DNA of 64,000 nucleotides. Source: Brasenia schreberi (Eukaryota; Streptophyta; Magnoliopsida; Nymphaeales; Cabombaceae). Under the pieces are notes generated by a model that was not told where the DNA came from, made no database searches, and saw only the letters and a program-made list of their open reading frames with translations. The position numbers and the translations under genes were made by a program. Position 1 is the stretch's first letter. The number at the start of each line of letters is the position of its first letter. The stretch lies in contig JAYKKT010000089.1 in the NCBI GenBank assembly GCA_036023115.1, positions 19,091,001 to 19,155,000 on the forward strand. The letters are read 5' to 3'. Below are positions 32,175 to 44,073 of this stretch, piece after piece.

Positions 32175-35100
32175 TGTAAACATCCCAAAATCCCATGAAT
32201 TTCCCAAAACACCTGGTTTTGCAAAAGCAGCCCCAAAGGGCTATTTTGAGTCTGGAAACCCCGGAGCCTTCCAGGCAACCCTATACATATGTTTAAACTA
32301 TACATGTTTTAAAATATGTATCATGTAGTTTTAAAACCTTTAAAAAGGTATTTTGAAACCTCACAAAGAGACTTGGCCTGATGAAAGCAGGACCAGAAGA
32401 GCGAAAGAGAGCCCGGAACCGGAGCACATGTCGAGCCCGACACATCAACTCTCGTATCAGATTCATCTCCAGAATCTCGAACATCAAAGCCCCTGTTATC
32501 AAATGAATTGCTTGAAATGATCTCCGAAAGGTGAAAAGAGGAGCGGACGACAATGTTGGCGAAGACCCAACGCAAGACGGAGCAGTGATGCTGTCAGGCC
32601 CCGCACAAACCGTTCATTCCGAACATACCATGAAGGAATCAGAAATCAGATTTGGATCGGATCTGAACCATATATATCCAGATCCAAATCCAAACATGTA
32701 TATGGATTTGGATTTGGATTTGGATCCAAAGATCCAATCCAATATCCACATCCATGGCCCACATCACCTTCTCATAAATGGAGGTGGGGCCCACAAGAAA
32801 ATCACGTGGAAAGCTTGGGTATGAGAGAGCATGGGGGGATTAAATATGAGTGAACATGTGTTAAGCTTGACTTTTGTGTCAAGTTTTGGGTTAATCATGT
32901 GGGTTAGCCTAATGAGTGTGGGTTTAAGCTTGTATGCACCTACACCTAACCTAGGGTTGCACCAACTTGATGCAACTAGGTCCATGGGTCATGCAAAGGG
33001 ATGCTCCTAACCCTAATCCTAAGCTAACCCACCTTACCTAGCCATTTCCCCCTAAACCTGACCTAATCCTAGCCTAATCACCTAACCTACTTCCTTAATC
33101 CTTCCCTAATTCTAACCTAATCACCTAACCCACTTCCCTAATCCTTCCCTAAACCAAGCCTAATCCCCCTAACCTCACCCTAATCACAGCCTAAACACCT
33201 AACCCACTCCACTAAACCTCACCCTAAGCCCAACCCACCTAGCTAAGCCCTAAACCACTAAACCAGCCCACCTAAATCCCTAGCACACCATATCCCCAAA
33301 CTACCCAAGACAAATATCTGGCCCACCTAAATGCCCAGCCCACTATATCCCCAAACCACCACCACCAAACCAACCCAACCGACCCCCCAATACCAGCCCA
33401 AACCAACCCCACTAAAGCCTATAAACCCCCCCCCCTTGTGGGCGGGTTTTGCATGAATTCTTGGGCAGTTCAGCCCTTCCTCTCCTCTCTCATTCCTTCC
33501 TCTCTTCTCTCACCTACTCCCCCCTTGGAACCCGGCCAGCTCCACTCCACACCACCTCCATCCTTCGGCCAGCTCCACTCCACGCCACCGGCTGCAACAT
33601 CCCTTCCACTTGGCTGCACCTTGCCACCCGCCACCTCCATCCTTCGGCCAGCCTTCATCTCGGTTAGTACCCCATCTCAGCACCATTTCTTCTCCACTAC
33701 CCTCCATTCTTAGCTACACACCCGCCACCTTTCCTTAGCCTAGCTACCATCCCATCTACCCGGCCCAAAGCTGCCACCTTCCATCATTCGGCCACTCCAC
33801 CCTACTATACCACCTGCCCCTCCTCTCTTAGCTAGTCGAGCCTTACACCCTCAGCCTTACCTCTCCCTAAGACCTGCCCCTCTTCCCTTAGACAGCCCCT
33901 AACTAACACCCTTACCTTCCCTAAGCACCCCAACCCCAGCCAAGGCAACACCCCATCCACTTGGCTAGCGTCAAGGCGCCACCCGCCTGCACCTTCATCC
34001 TTCGGCCAGCACCTTCCCTTGTTGCGCCCATCTGAGGAGCTCCCTCTTGCAGCCCAAGGCGACTCTCTACGCCAAGCACAAGCAAGTCACACCCGGACCA
34101 GCTATACGTAAGTGCCTAACTCAGTCCTTGTTACAGACTTGTTTATGCTTAATTAAATTTGATACGGGGTTGTAATAATGGAGCGTTGTCTCCCCCCGCT
34201 TGTAATAATGTGGTTTGGCACACCCACACACACATGCACTTGAGCCTATTCCGCTCTTAGCTGCACACGATTTTGACACACACATGGGCCTAATCAGCCC
34301 TTAAGATATAGCTATACCTATATAATTTAAGTTGCGTGGGTTTCCATTAAGTTGTGTGTGTTGTCTTTCAATTTTCACACTCACACACATTGAGCTTTCG
34401 TTCTTATTTCCAAGACCCTAGTAAGGGCCTATTGCAATTTCGTTTTGGGGGTGTTTTACTTCAAGTTGTATGCGTAGTATTTCATTTCTACACTCACACA
34501 CATTGAGCTTTCGCTCTTACTCCCAAGACCTTAGTCAAGGCCTATTGCAATTATATTTGGGTTTCATTTAAGTCATGTGCGTAGTATTTCAATTCTACAC
34601 TCACACACATAGAGCTTTCGCTCTTACTCCCAAGACCTTAGTTAAGGCCATATTGCAATTATATTTGGGTTTCATTTACAAGTCGTGTGAGTTGTCTTTC
34701 AATATACACACAACACCCACGCACACGTTGGCGACCTTTGGGCCCATATATATTATAAGTATTTCCCTTTCGGCTATGTCTTTAAGATTTGGGTTTTAAG
34801 GTTCAGCAGTGTGCGTAGTCTTTACATATATACACGGCACACACTTGCACAATTGAGCCTTTCCGCTCTTAAGATATAGCCATATTTCCCTTTTGTAATT
34901 TCCCTTTTGCAAATTTACATTAAGTCATTTCCCTTCCGCACTGTCTTTCAATTCGGGTTATCCCTTTGGAGTTGCGTGAGTTTGCATTGCATATACGCCA
35001 TACCACGAGTTAGGACGCATATTGCATCAAAGCAAACCCCACACTCCCGCTCAAGATCGCCCAACTTAGGTCACTTGTGCACACACACACACCTAGTTGG

Positions 35101-35454
35101 CCCGAAAAGGGATAAAAAGAAAGACATAGGCACGTGCAAATCTACGTGAAAATAAAATTTGAAACCATACAAATCAGCCCAATCGAACACCTCAAACATT
35201 TTCCTAGGTTATCATGTTTAAAACTCGATTTTTTTAAGCGTACAGACTGACCCTTGCGCATCGGTGCAAGAAGGTCTGCAACGAAAAGAGCTTGTTTGCT
35301 CACAGTCACCACGATAGAAGTCAGATTTCAAAACATTTCTTCGCTAGCTTAAGCAAGCTAGTTGGCACGCCCTTTTGCTTAATACGACTTAGATACATGA
35401 AAAGATTCGCTTCAGGCTTAAGAACCAGAGGCGAGGGATTTTTCGGTGTCTACA
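32175..35454 (+). repeat. Element D 5' LTR, type II
   Basis: A complete 3280-bp LTR from TGTAAACATCCC to GTGTCTACA, followed by a primer binding site. Internal order: GATCC block (32640-32760), CCTAA-rich repeats (33000-33300), TATA (about 33418-33425), CT-rich leader, TGTAATAA block (34161-34208), five or more repeats with GAGC...GCTC (34240-34880), SL1 (35243-35278), SL2 with decamer (35343-35372). The 3' partner LTR of D is not in the window, so its target duplication cannot be checked. Confidence 0.9.
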
Positions 35455-35458
35455 GATT

Positions 35459-35476
35459 TGGCACGCCCGGTGGGAC
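35459..35476 (+). promoter_or_regulatory. Primer binding site of element D
   Basis: TGGCACGCCCGGTGGGAC, identical to the site of element A, starts four bases after the LTR. Identity of the site in an autonomous-type element (D) and a non-autonomous one (A) indicates the same primer tRNA. Confidence 0.88.
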
Positions 35477-35587
35477 GTGAGTCTTTTGAAAAATCGAGTC
35501 ATATTAGAAACCTTGCGAAAATTTTTCCAAAGGTGTCATTTTAACTCTTTTTGTACTTCATACATAGGATTTTGAAAGCTTGGAAGC

Positions 35588-36997
35588 ATGTCGAAATCCA
35601 ATCCAAGTGAAGTGTCGAGCTAGGGCTCATGCGCATCAAGTTCTCACTCTAGGAGGGTTTTCAAAAATAAAAACAAACTAAAAGAGATAGAAGATTTGAG
35701 AAGGGAATACGAGGCCAAAATCGATGCTCTTCGCCAAGAGGCTGAAGCAGGCGATTCATGTTCATCGAATGGTGAACAAAAGGCCAAGAAAAGACCTGAA
35801 AAACCTCACATACATAAAGAGGCCTCCGTAATGGAAGGCAACCAATACCACGAGTCCTTCACACAAAAGGACCGTAAAGCCCTACAGCAGTTGCTAAAAG
35901 GGCAAAGTAAAGAGAAAAGGAGTTACGCCCTGTCTGATTTCCTACCTATGGATTATGAAACAGACAATGACGATGAAATACCGAACTTTCATCGGTATGA
36001 TGGCATGGGAGACCCTAGGTCTCACCTGCAACTTTTCTCTCATCGAGCCCATAAGAAAAAGAAGGACTCGATGAAATGGGTGTATTGGTTCCCTCTATCC
36101 CTAAAAGGCACAGCTGCCAAATGGCTGGCTTCCTATGATCTAAGCCAGTTCGCTACTTTTGAAGAGTTAGCGAACTGCTTTATGCAAAGATTTGCACATA
36201 ACGTAGAAGTCACGCCGACTTTAAACACTTTAAGGGATACAAAGCAAGGCATGAACGAAGACGTGCATGCCTTCATTATTCGATAGAAGTCCCTTTTAGG
36301 GCAAGTGCGAGAGCCAATATCCGAAGGATGCGCAGTCATGCTCATCCTGGATAATTTTAAAAATGAGTTAAAAACCCTTCTCTCTCTTCACGAAATCTCA
36401 ACTTTCCATAAGTTGATTAAAAAAGCATCCCTTTTCAAAACCAATTTGAAGAAAGGGATATACGATCACTTATGGAAAGGAAGTGTCATTTCGAAAACCC
36501 GCTTGGAGAAGCCCATCACTTATGGGCTACCCACGATGGACAAAGGGACAAAACCCCACAAAATTGCCAATGTCCGGTTGGATCCAAGCCCGACGAGCAC
36601 TTCAAAAAATTTTGAAAAAATAGAAAATAAAAGAGAGAAAAACTTCCAAAAACCCTTTGAAAAACGGGAGTACACTCCGCTGGGGCAACCTGTGTCGGAG
36701 GTCCTGGACCTCCTACTTGCCCAGGGCATGATTGAACTCCCCGAAATTCCCGAGGGAGTCACTTCCAAAGGGAGATTTTCAAAACTCTTTTGCAAGTATC
36801 TTCGGCTCAAAGGCCATGATACAAAGCGATGTTTCTCCCTTTTCAATAAAATCGAGAACTTGATAGCGGAGGGCCGACTTCAGGTCATTGAGGAACCCGA
36901 GTCAGCCCAAGCTATCTTTAAAGAACCCTTTCCCAAGCACGCCAGTAGCAGTGGGAAGGGATTGAGGTATGTACCCTCACCTTTTCAAGAGATCTAG
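35588..36997 (+). pseudogene. gag of element D (broken)
   Basis: Gag forms the virus-like particle that packages the RNA. The frame opens at ATG 35588 (MSKSNPSEV) and spans 470 codons with in-frame TAG at 35621-35623 and 36284-36286. A charged N-terminus leads to a retrotransposon-gag core at about residues 135-235 (YDGMGDPRSHLQLF, GTAAKWLASY, FATFEELANCFMQRF). Near residue 400 is the CKYLRLKGHDTKRC motif, a decayed form of the zinc-binding motif of this gag type with one metal ligand missing. The frame is lost at about 36960, where gag should run on into protease. Confidence 0.85.
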
Positions 36998-38187
36998 CGC
37001 ATCCATCTGAGTCTGGTCGATCCACTTGTACGTCTACTCTTGTACTTTACAAGAATCCTGCCCAAGTAATCATCCGGGGACCACCAAGAGCTGAATCCCT
37101 GGCTAAACCAGTTTTGAAGATTCAAGGTGCTCCAAAACTCATGGTTAGAGCCATATTAGGTGCGAACACTAGGTTGGTCGTGGGGAAAGTAGCAAGATCC
37201 GGAAGGATCTATCAACCCCTGCACCTACAAAGTGCTAAAAAGGTGGTCAGTGTACCTGGCCCCTCAAAAGCATGTATTCCTAGAGTTCTGCCAAAAGCTG
37301 ACAATGGGAAAATCATTTTAAACTCTTATGATTTTGAAAACCATCTTTCAAAGATTCCTATCCACATGTCCATCCTAGAGCTAATACAAACTTTGCCTAG
37401 GCATAGACTCGTGCTAGAGAAAATTCTAGAAAGAGCTAAGGTTAGTTCGAACATAACCCCAGAATCCCTGTCTGACCAAGTGGCGTCAATAGGAGCAAAA
37501 TCGCCCATCACCTTCTCGAAAGATGATGTAGAAAAACCCTACGAAGCCCATAATAAGGCCCTGCATATCGAAGTGATTCTGAATAACCACTCTCTGGACA
37601 GGTGCCTTGTCAATGGGAGAGGAGGGCTCAACATCCTTCCACTTCATGTGGCGTATCAAATCGGAGTCACCTTGACTTCTGTAAACCCAAGTCCCATCGT
37701 TATCACTGGATACAATGTGAATGCGTCTAGACCCTTAGCATCAATCGAACTCCCTATGGAAACGGGAGGGATCACACACACGGGGGTGTTCCATGTCTTG
37801 GACATCCACCCCTATTATAACCTGTTGTTGGAAAGGCCTTGGATACACAGCTTGTGCGTTGTGCCATCCACCTTCCACAGGTGTGTCAAGATCCCTTTTA
37901 GGGACCAAGTCGTGGTGATCCTAGGTGAGGGTCACCCTCAGCTTTAGGGGATCATAAACTTCCCTTGTTTGTCGAGTTCCCAAGCCCATGAGGCTAACTT
38001 GGGGCAGACCATGGTCGAGCCGCTAAGGCTCACATTGAAAGATCCTAGGAAGGTCGTATGCGTCAGGGGATCACCCAAGGCTGACCCCCTCAAAGTCCTG
38101 ACCCTTCTAGGAAGACCCAAACATCCCTTATTTCCAAAACCCCTGGACAAAAAGCCCTATGTCCATGACATATTCAAACTTTTCTAA
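36998..38187 (+). pseudogene. Protease region of element D (catalytic Asp lost)
   Basis: The retropepsin-type aspartic protease cleaves the polyprotein. The domain is recognisable at about 37540-37945 from HNKALHIEVILN, GLNILPL, PIVITGYN and NLLLERPWIH. The active-site segment reads LVNGRGGLNIL, so the catalytic Asp of the D-T/S-G motif is replaced by Asn and the following residues are altered; the enzyme is dead regardless of frame. Upstream lies a 130-residue linker (37114-37530). TAG at 37945-37947 interrupts the frame, which continues to TAA at 38185-38187. Confidence 0.85.
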
Positions 38188-38425
38188 AAACAAAAAGTCA
38201 TGGATCATGCTGTTAAACATGGGCTACATGCCATATACCAGTCTAGGGGCGTAGAATCAGGGTCTCCTGGAACCCATCCTTCCTAGGGCCAACCCAAGCC
38301 GATATGGGATCGGCTATACTCCTAAAATACTACCAGAGCCACCCCCTATGACCACCTCGGTCAAGGGTGCCCTGGAGCCTACCCTAGAAGAGACCTACGA
38401 TTTAGACCTCTTATTCCGAGTCTAA
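38188..38425 (+). pseudogene. G-patch-like segment of element D
   Basis: In the frame one base from the protease this encodes a segment with LLNMGYMPY, ILPRANPSRYGIGYTP and a C-terminal acidic tail, ending in TAA at 38423-38425. It parallels 4519-4692 in element A. An extra T at about 38185 compared with A produces both the stop and the frame change. An internal TAG lies soon after MGYMPYTSLGA. Nucleic-acid binding is the usual role of G-patches; here it is inferred. Confidence 0.5.
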
Positions 38426-38509
38426 GCCGTAGTGTTTTCCCTTTGTAGGTATGATGGAAGATCCCTTTTATAAAAATACAAAACATTTGAAAAACTCGAA
38501 ATCAAAAAA

Positions 38510-38983
38510 ATGGAAAAATTGCAAAAACCAAAAACATTGGAAAATCAAAAACTCGAAAATAGAGTAGTTTGTATAGTTCCTAAAGTTCTTGTTTTGCAAA
38601 AACACAAAAAAATCGAAAATCTACAAAATACCAAAAAGATTTTGTACATAGCTGCTCCTAGTAAGACTTTGGAAAAAGAAAAGGATTTCGAAAGGAACGT
38701 CGTCTGCACAGCCAGATCAAAAATTTCGAAATCAATTGAAATTCCAAGTCTAAAACCAGGTCTTTTAAAAATCCACGCATCAAATTCCCTCGGGTCTATA
38801 ACCCACGAGAATGATCAAAACCCAGAAGTGGATCCCCTTGAGGAGGATGCCACTTCTGAGCTCCCTGAATTTCATAAAATTCTCGATTTTGAAAGAACTT
38901 CCAATTTAGTAGGAGGAGATTTCATAGAGGTGAACCTAGGGAGTGATTCCAATCCCAAACTCATTAAGGTAGGCGCATGTTAG
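38510..38983 (+). pseudogene. Pol N-terminal spacer of element D
   Basis: A 158-codon Lys- and Glu-rich frame precedes RT and continues in the same frame past a TAG at 38981-38983 into the RT. I do not recognise a domain. Its Lys-rich style (KHKKIENLQ, KEKDFERN) resembles part of the 432-codon frame of element A. The last part (DFIEVNLGSDSNPKLIKVG) looks like the usual linker before RT in this lineage. Confidence 0.6.
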
Positions 38984-39800
38984 CATGAGCATGAAAGATC
39001 AGCATTCATTGCATTTCTACGAACCTACTTAGATGTATTTGCATGGACGTATGAAGACATGTCGTACATAGATCCCAGCATTGTCGAACATCGTCTTCCC
39101 TTAGATGCGGATGTAAAACCCATAAAGCAGAAGCTTAGGAAAATACATCCGAATGTACACGCACAAGTCAAAGAGGGTTTAGAAGATCTGCTAAAAGCTG
39201 GATTTATAAAACCCATTGCGTATTCTAATTGGTTATCAAACATCGTTGTGGTTCGAAAAACCAATGGGAAAATTTGAATATGCATCGATTTTAGAAACCT
39301 GAATAAAGCCACTCCAAAGGATAATTATCCTTTACCAAACATAGATTTGATAGTCGATAGTATTGCAAATCACAATATGTTTTCGTTTATGAATGGCTAT
39401 TCAGGGTATAATCAAATTAAATTAAGTCCACGAGATCAGGGTAAGACCGCATTCACAACCCCATGGGGCACGTACTGCTATAGAGTCATGCCCTTTGTTT
39501 TGAAAAATACCGGCGCAACATACCAACGAGTCATGACCACGATCTTCCATGATCAGATTCATGAGCTCGTAGAAGTGTATGTAGATGATCTCTTGGCAAA
39601 ATCCAAAACCTGATGCACTCATATCAAATGTTTGCAAAAGATTTTCGAAAGGCTTAGACTTTACAAAGTAAAGCTAAACCCTCAAAAATGTGTATTCATG
39701 GTAGAGTCCGAAAAGCTTCTAGGCTTTATGGTGAGCCAAAGGGGTATAGAAGTCGACCCCTCTAAGTGTCGAGCCATCATAGACATGGCTCCACCCTCCA
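38984..39800 (+). pseudogene. Reverse transcriptase of element D (broken)
   Basis: RT copies the element RNA into DNA. Motifs in order are FAWTYEDM, VEHRLPLD, KQKLRKIHP, LLKAGFIKP, ICIDFRNLNKATPKD, YPLPNID, FSFMNGYSGYNQI, TAFTTPWGTYCYRVMPF, ATYQRVM, and the catalytic YVDD at 39578-39589. The catalytic aspartates are intact. In-frame TGA codons at 39275-39277 and 39611-39613 and a frameshift near 39800, probably with a small deletion, break the frame. The enzyme is at the expected place between spacer and RNase H. Confidence 0.9.
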
Positions 39801-40101
39801 AGGTCAATTAGAGTCCATTCGCCGGTTTATATCAAACCTGGCGACTAGATGCGAACCCTTCAACAAACTGTTGAGGAAGGGCACGAAATTTTCATGGGAT
39901 GACGACTGCCAGAAGTCCTTCGAAAGACTAAAGGCATACCTAGTTAATCCCCCTGTTTTGAATCCTCTGAAGCAAGGAAAACCTCTTTTGCATTACATTT
40001 CCATGCATGCGAATGCTTTGGGAGCTCTATTAGCTCAATACGAGGATGACACCCATAAGGAGTATGCCATCTATTATATTTCGAAAACTCTCTTGGCTTG
40101 C
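39801..40101 (+). pseudogene. RNase H / connection domain of element D, first part
   Basis: In a frame two bases from RT, the sequence encodes RRFISNLATRCEPF, KFSWDDDCQKSFERLK, PLLHYISMHANALGALLAQ and EYAIYYISKTLLAC. It is the normal RNase H of Ty3/Gypsy elements, which in Tat is thought to act as a connection domain. It is cut at 40101 by solo LTR S2 and continues at 43255. Confidence 0.85.
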
Positions 40102-43100
40102 TGTAAACACCCCGAATTTTTCAAAAATCAAAAACTCTCAAAAATACAAAAAGCTCGTTTGAGCCAAAATGATAACCTGTTTTAAAATGTGAAAACAGGT
40201 ACAAAAGGCAAGAGAAGAGCCCCGACAAGAAGAGAAATCAAGCCTGGAGTCTCAAAAGCCACCCCCTGTTCGAAAACGGAAGAAAAAAGAGCCCGTTTGG
40301 AGAAAAGCCCGACAAAAGGGTAAAAATGTAATTTGGGTCAAAGAAAAAGCACAAAGCAGCTCCAAAATGCAGAAAGAAGCCCAGTACCTGAGGAAGTCGA
40401 CAGAAGTCCGAGACACGTCCCGTCAGAATGAAGAACGGAATCCGTGCGGCAATCTGAGTTTGATATAAACAGGAACCGGCCAAAAACCAAAACGGCGGAC
40501 CGAAACAAACGCTGAAAAAGTCCTGAAAAGCAAAACACCGGTTGGAACAAAGACTTGGAGAAGACTCAGGCCAGAGTTGGGCGTCCGATGAATTGAAGCC
40601 CGCTCAAAACCAACGGTGAAAAGCACCAGAAAGGACCAAAAAACCAAGGAGCAAAAGAAAAGTCTGGATTGGGTCTGGACCCAAAAATATCCAGATCCAG
40701 ATCCAAATTGTGTTTGGATTGGATATGGATCTCAAAAATCCAAGATTCGAGATCCGAGATCCAAACCCAAATAAATATTTGGACTGGATCTGGATCTCAA
40801 AATATCCGAGATCCGTGATCCAGATCCACATAGGGTTTGGATTGGATCCGGATAGCCAGACCCAAATCCAAGACCCAAGATCCATATCCAAGTTGAAAGT
40901 CTATAAAAGGACGTGAGGGGCTGGCTTGAAGAAGGCTGCAAAAAAGAAATCTCACGCCACTTTGCTTGGGTTGGAGAGAGAGAGAGTGAGAGAGGAAAAG
41001 CAAGTCAAGGAAAGTGGCTTGACTTGGCTTTTCCATTGTGGGCTGAACATGTGGGTGTACATTGTGGGCTGCTCTTTTCATTTCACGCAAGGAAGGTGCT
41101 GCACCAAGGTGGAATCCGGCAGCTTGGATGGATTTCTCAAGGCATGAAGGATGGGTGCGTGGAACCAATAGGAGCTGGTCGGTTTTCCCTAACTAAGGTT
41201 AGTTCCTAAAACACTAAACTAAGCCTCTCTTTCCCTAACCCTCCAAACTACCCAAACCATACTACCTAAAAACTAACCAAGCTCGGCCAAAGTGCTGGCC
41301 GAGCCTTGCCAAAGCTCATCCTACTCTACCCAAAAACCAATCCCAAACAAAACCACCCAAGCTCGGCCAATATCTGGCCGAGCTTTTCCTAGATCTACCC
41401 CATTAACCATCCTAAGTCTTGGTCTTAAACCCTCCCTTAAATCCTTACCATTCAACCTAAAAGGCCTAACCAAACTGAGTGCCTAATGCACTCGATTCCC
41501 CTAGCCATCCACACTCATCGGGCTTGGCCACTAGCTGGCCGAATATTGGCCTAAAACTACCTAAGCCACCCACTAAATCCTGTCCAGCTCGGCCACCATT
41601 TGGCCGAGCATTCACTTAGAACCTGGTTTCCAAAACCCACCTAAGATCATCTACTAAATCTCACCCAGCTCGGCCACCATTTGGCCGAGCATTGCCTTAG
41701 CAACCTTTCTTTAGGACCGTACCTTAAACCCTACCTAAGACCATCCCAAGTTCGGCCATTAGTTGGCCGAGCTCACTTTAGACCCGTTCCATTAAACTCC
41801 TAAGCCTTAACCTCCTACCTTAGTTAAAACTCGACCTAAGCCAATCCTAAAAACTACCTAGCTCAGCCATCCTTGTGCCGAGCATTCCCTTATACCATTT
41901 CCTTAGAACCCCGCCTAAGATCATTCCCAACACACCAACCCAACTCGGCCACCATTTGGCCGAGTATCCCCTTTGGACCTTGGCTTAACTCTTACCCAAG
42001 ACCACTCATTTAGACCTAGCCTAGACCAGAGATTAGGATCAACACCCCACGCACCTGATCGGTTCGCAGAGAGAGGTCCATCCAACGGCTGTACCTAAGG
42101 TCAGATTCCATTGATAAGAAGAAAAAGTCTAAGCAGACGACGTGTAAGTGCTCGAACCTGATCCTTTACATTGTTTCAAGTTCAATTAAATTCGATACGG
42201 GGTTGTAATAATGGAGCGTAGTCTCCCCCCGAGATGTAATATTATGGCTTGAAACACGAATCACACACGTACACTCGAGCCTTTCCGCTCTTATCTGCAC
42301 ACTTTTGCACACAAACGGGCCTCAACAGCCCATAGGATATAGCCCTATTTATATACATTCAGCTGGGTTTTAAGGTTCAAGTCGTGTGAGTTGTCTTTCA
42401 TTTTATACACTCAAAGCACTCACTCACATTGAGCCTTTCCGCTCTTACGTATATATACATATTTTCCTTCCAGCTGGGTTTTAAATTTAAGTTGCGTGAG
42501 TTGCCTTTTCAATTTATACACTCAAAGCACTCACTCACATTGAGCCTTCTCGCTCTTATATATATCTATATCTCCCTTCTGCTGCGTTTTACGATTCAGT
42601 TGCGTGTGTTGCATTTCAATTTATACACAACACCCACACACACATTGAGCCTTTCTACTCTTAAGATATAGATATATTTAAATTTCTGCAATTTACATTC
42701 AAGTCGTGTGAGTTGCATTTAATTTGGGTTTTCCCTTCAGCTAAGTCTTTAAATTTCGGGTTTTACATTCAAGTTGCGTGAGTTGCATTGCATACTCGCC
42801 ATACTCGAGCTAGGTTGCATACCTGCATCGAACAAACCCCGAACAAAATCGTGCAAAACGCCCAACTTAGGCCACTGGATGCACACACTCCACGCCCAAG
42901 CAATTAAAATTGAAAGACTTAGGGTCGCCCAAGCCCAGTAAAAGCAAAAACTCGCCAAGTGCATGATTTCCAAAGTTTCAAACACCTGATCATTCAAAAA
43001 TCAAATTTGAGTTTAACTTGTTTCAAAAGAAGTCTCTAAGCGTACAGACTGACCCTTGCGCGTCGGTGTAAAAAGGTCTGCGATGAAAAGATCTCGCTTG

Positions 43101-43249
43101 CCTACAATCGCCTTTCAAAAGTCAGATATTTCAAAACATACTTCGCTAGTTTGAGTAAGCTAGCTGGCACGCCCTAAAAGCGAACGTAGATTGCGAAAAG
43201 ATTCGCTCCAGGCCTAAGAACCCGGAGTCGAGGATTTTCCGTGTCTACA
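40102..43249 (+). mobile_element. Solo LTR S2, type I, inside element D RNase H
   Basis: A 3148-bp LTR from TGTAAACACCCCG to GTGTCTACA, with CTTGC at 40097-40101 and again at 43250-43254. It has no adjoining primer site or polypurine tract, so it is a solo LTR. Contents: GATCC block (40665-40890), TATA (40902-40909), eight hairpins mostly of GCTCGGCCA/TGGCCGAGC type (41281-41965), TGTAATAA block (42194-42244), repeats with GAGC...GCTC (42280-42665), SL1 (43045-43080), SL2 with decamer (43145-43174). Confidence 0.94.
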
Positions 43250-43254
43250 CTTGC

Positions 43255-43431
43255 GAAAAGAATTATCAAGCCATGGAGAAGACGTGCTTGGCCCTAGTCT
43301 GGGCCTGCCAGAAATTTCAACACTATTTCCTAGATCACGAGATCTGGATAGTGTCCAAGCTTGATCCAATCACACACTTATTCGAAAAACCCATTCTCAC
43401 TGGTAGATTGGGCAAATGGTAGCTCCTTCTA
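43255..43431 (+). pseudogene. RNase H / connection domain of element D, second part
   Basis: This continues the RNase H after S2, with YQAMEKTCLALVWACQKF, HYFLDHEIWIVSKLD and LFEKPILTGRLGKW. The TAG at 43420-43422 stands where B keeps a glutamine codon, a C to T change. It leads into the second RNase H without a gap. Confidence 0.85.
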
Positions 43432-44056
43432 ATGGAGTATGACCTGAAATACCATCATCAAATCTCCATTAAGGGGCAAGCCCTAGCAGACTACGTGGCT
43501 GAGTTCCCCCTGGAGGACGCATATCCCACATTTGATGAAATGCCTGATGAAGGAATATTGCAAAACCATTTTCAAAACCACATTTTGGCAAATTCTTTCG
43601 AAAACCAAGTGTGGAAAATGCACTTCGATGGGGCACGAAACCAACGAGGGGCTGGTGCTAGGGTTATCCTCATATCCCCTAAAAAAGGCGAGATTCCCAT
43701 AGCAATCTGCCTAGATTTCGAATGTTCCAACAACATAGCTGAGTATGAAGCACTCATACAAGGCTTAAGGGAACTCTAGGGGCATCATGCATCGAGGTCT
43801 TTGGAGATTTGCTCCTTGTTATAAACCAGGTTTTGAAAATTTGGCAAGTGCGAAATGAAAAACTACTTCCATATCATGAGTTGGCCACTCGATTGGTTGA
43901 GTCATTCCAATCGTGTAAACTCACACACGTAGGAAGAGAGGATAATGGCATTGCCGACGCCCTCTCCTCCTTGGGTTCAGCCCTAAAAGTCGATCCCATT
44001 TCAGGGACCCGATCTTTAGAAATATGGCATGCGCCCAACCCATCCACACACGATTT
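43432..44056 (+). pseudogene. Archaeal-type RNase H of element D (truncated)
   Basis: The start MEYDLKYHHQISIKGQALAD matches B. The first Asp (HFDGARNQRG) and Glu (AEYEALIQGL) segments are in one frame (43432-43779); a 7-bp deletion at about 43770 relative to C shifts the frame, and the third and fourth acidic segments follow in another. A Gly to Arg change is present in GAGARVIL. The domain is cut at 44056 by the complex junction, so the integrase of D is missing. Confidence 0.85.
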
Positions 44057-44073
44057 TGACACACACATGGGCC
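44047..44073. other. Complex rearrangement junction between D and E
   Basis: CACACGATTT (44047-44056) belongs both to RNase H of D and to the LTR (34264-34273 in the D LTR). The next 17 bases continue as forward LTR sequence up to TGGGCC. The following sequence is LTR in reverse orientation, sharing GGCC at the switch. Two switches with microhomology within 27 bp suggest template switching or error-prone break repair. Confidence 0.7.
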
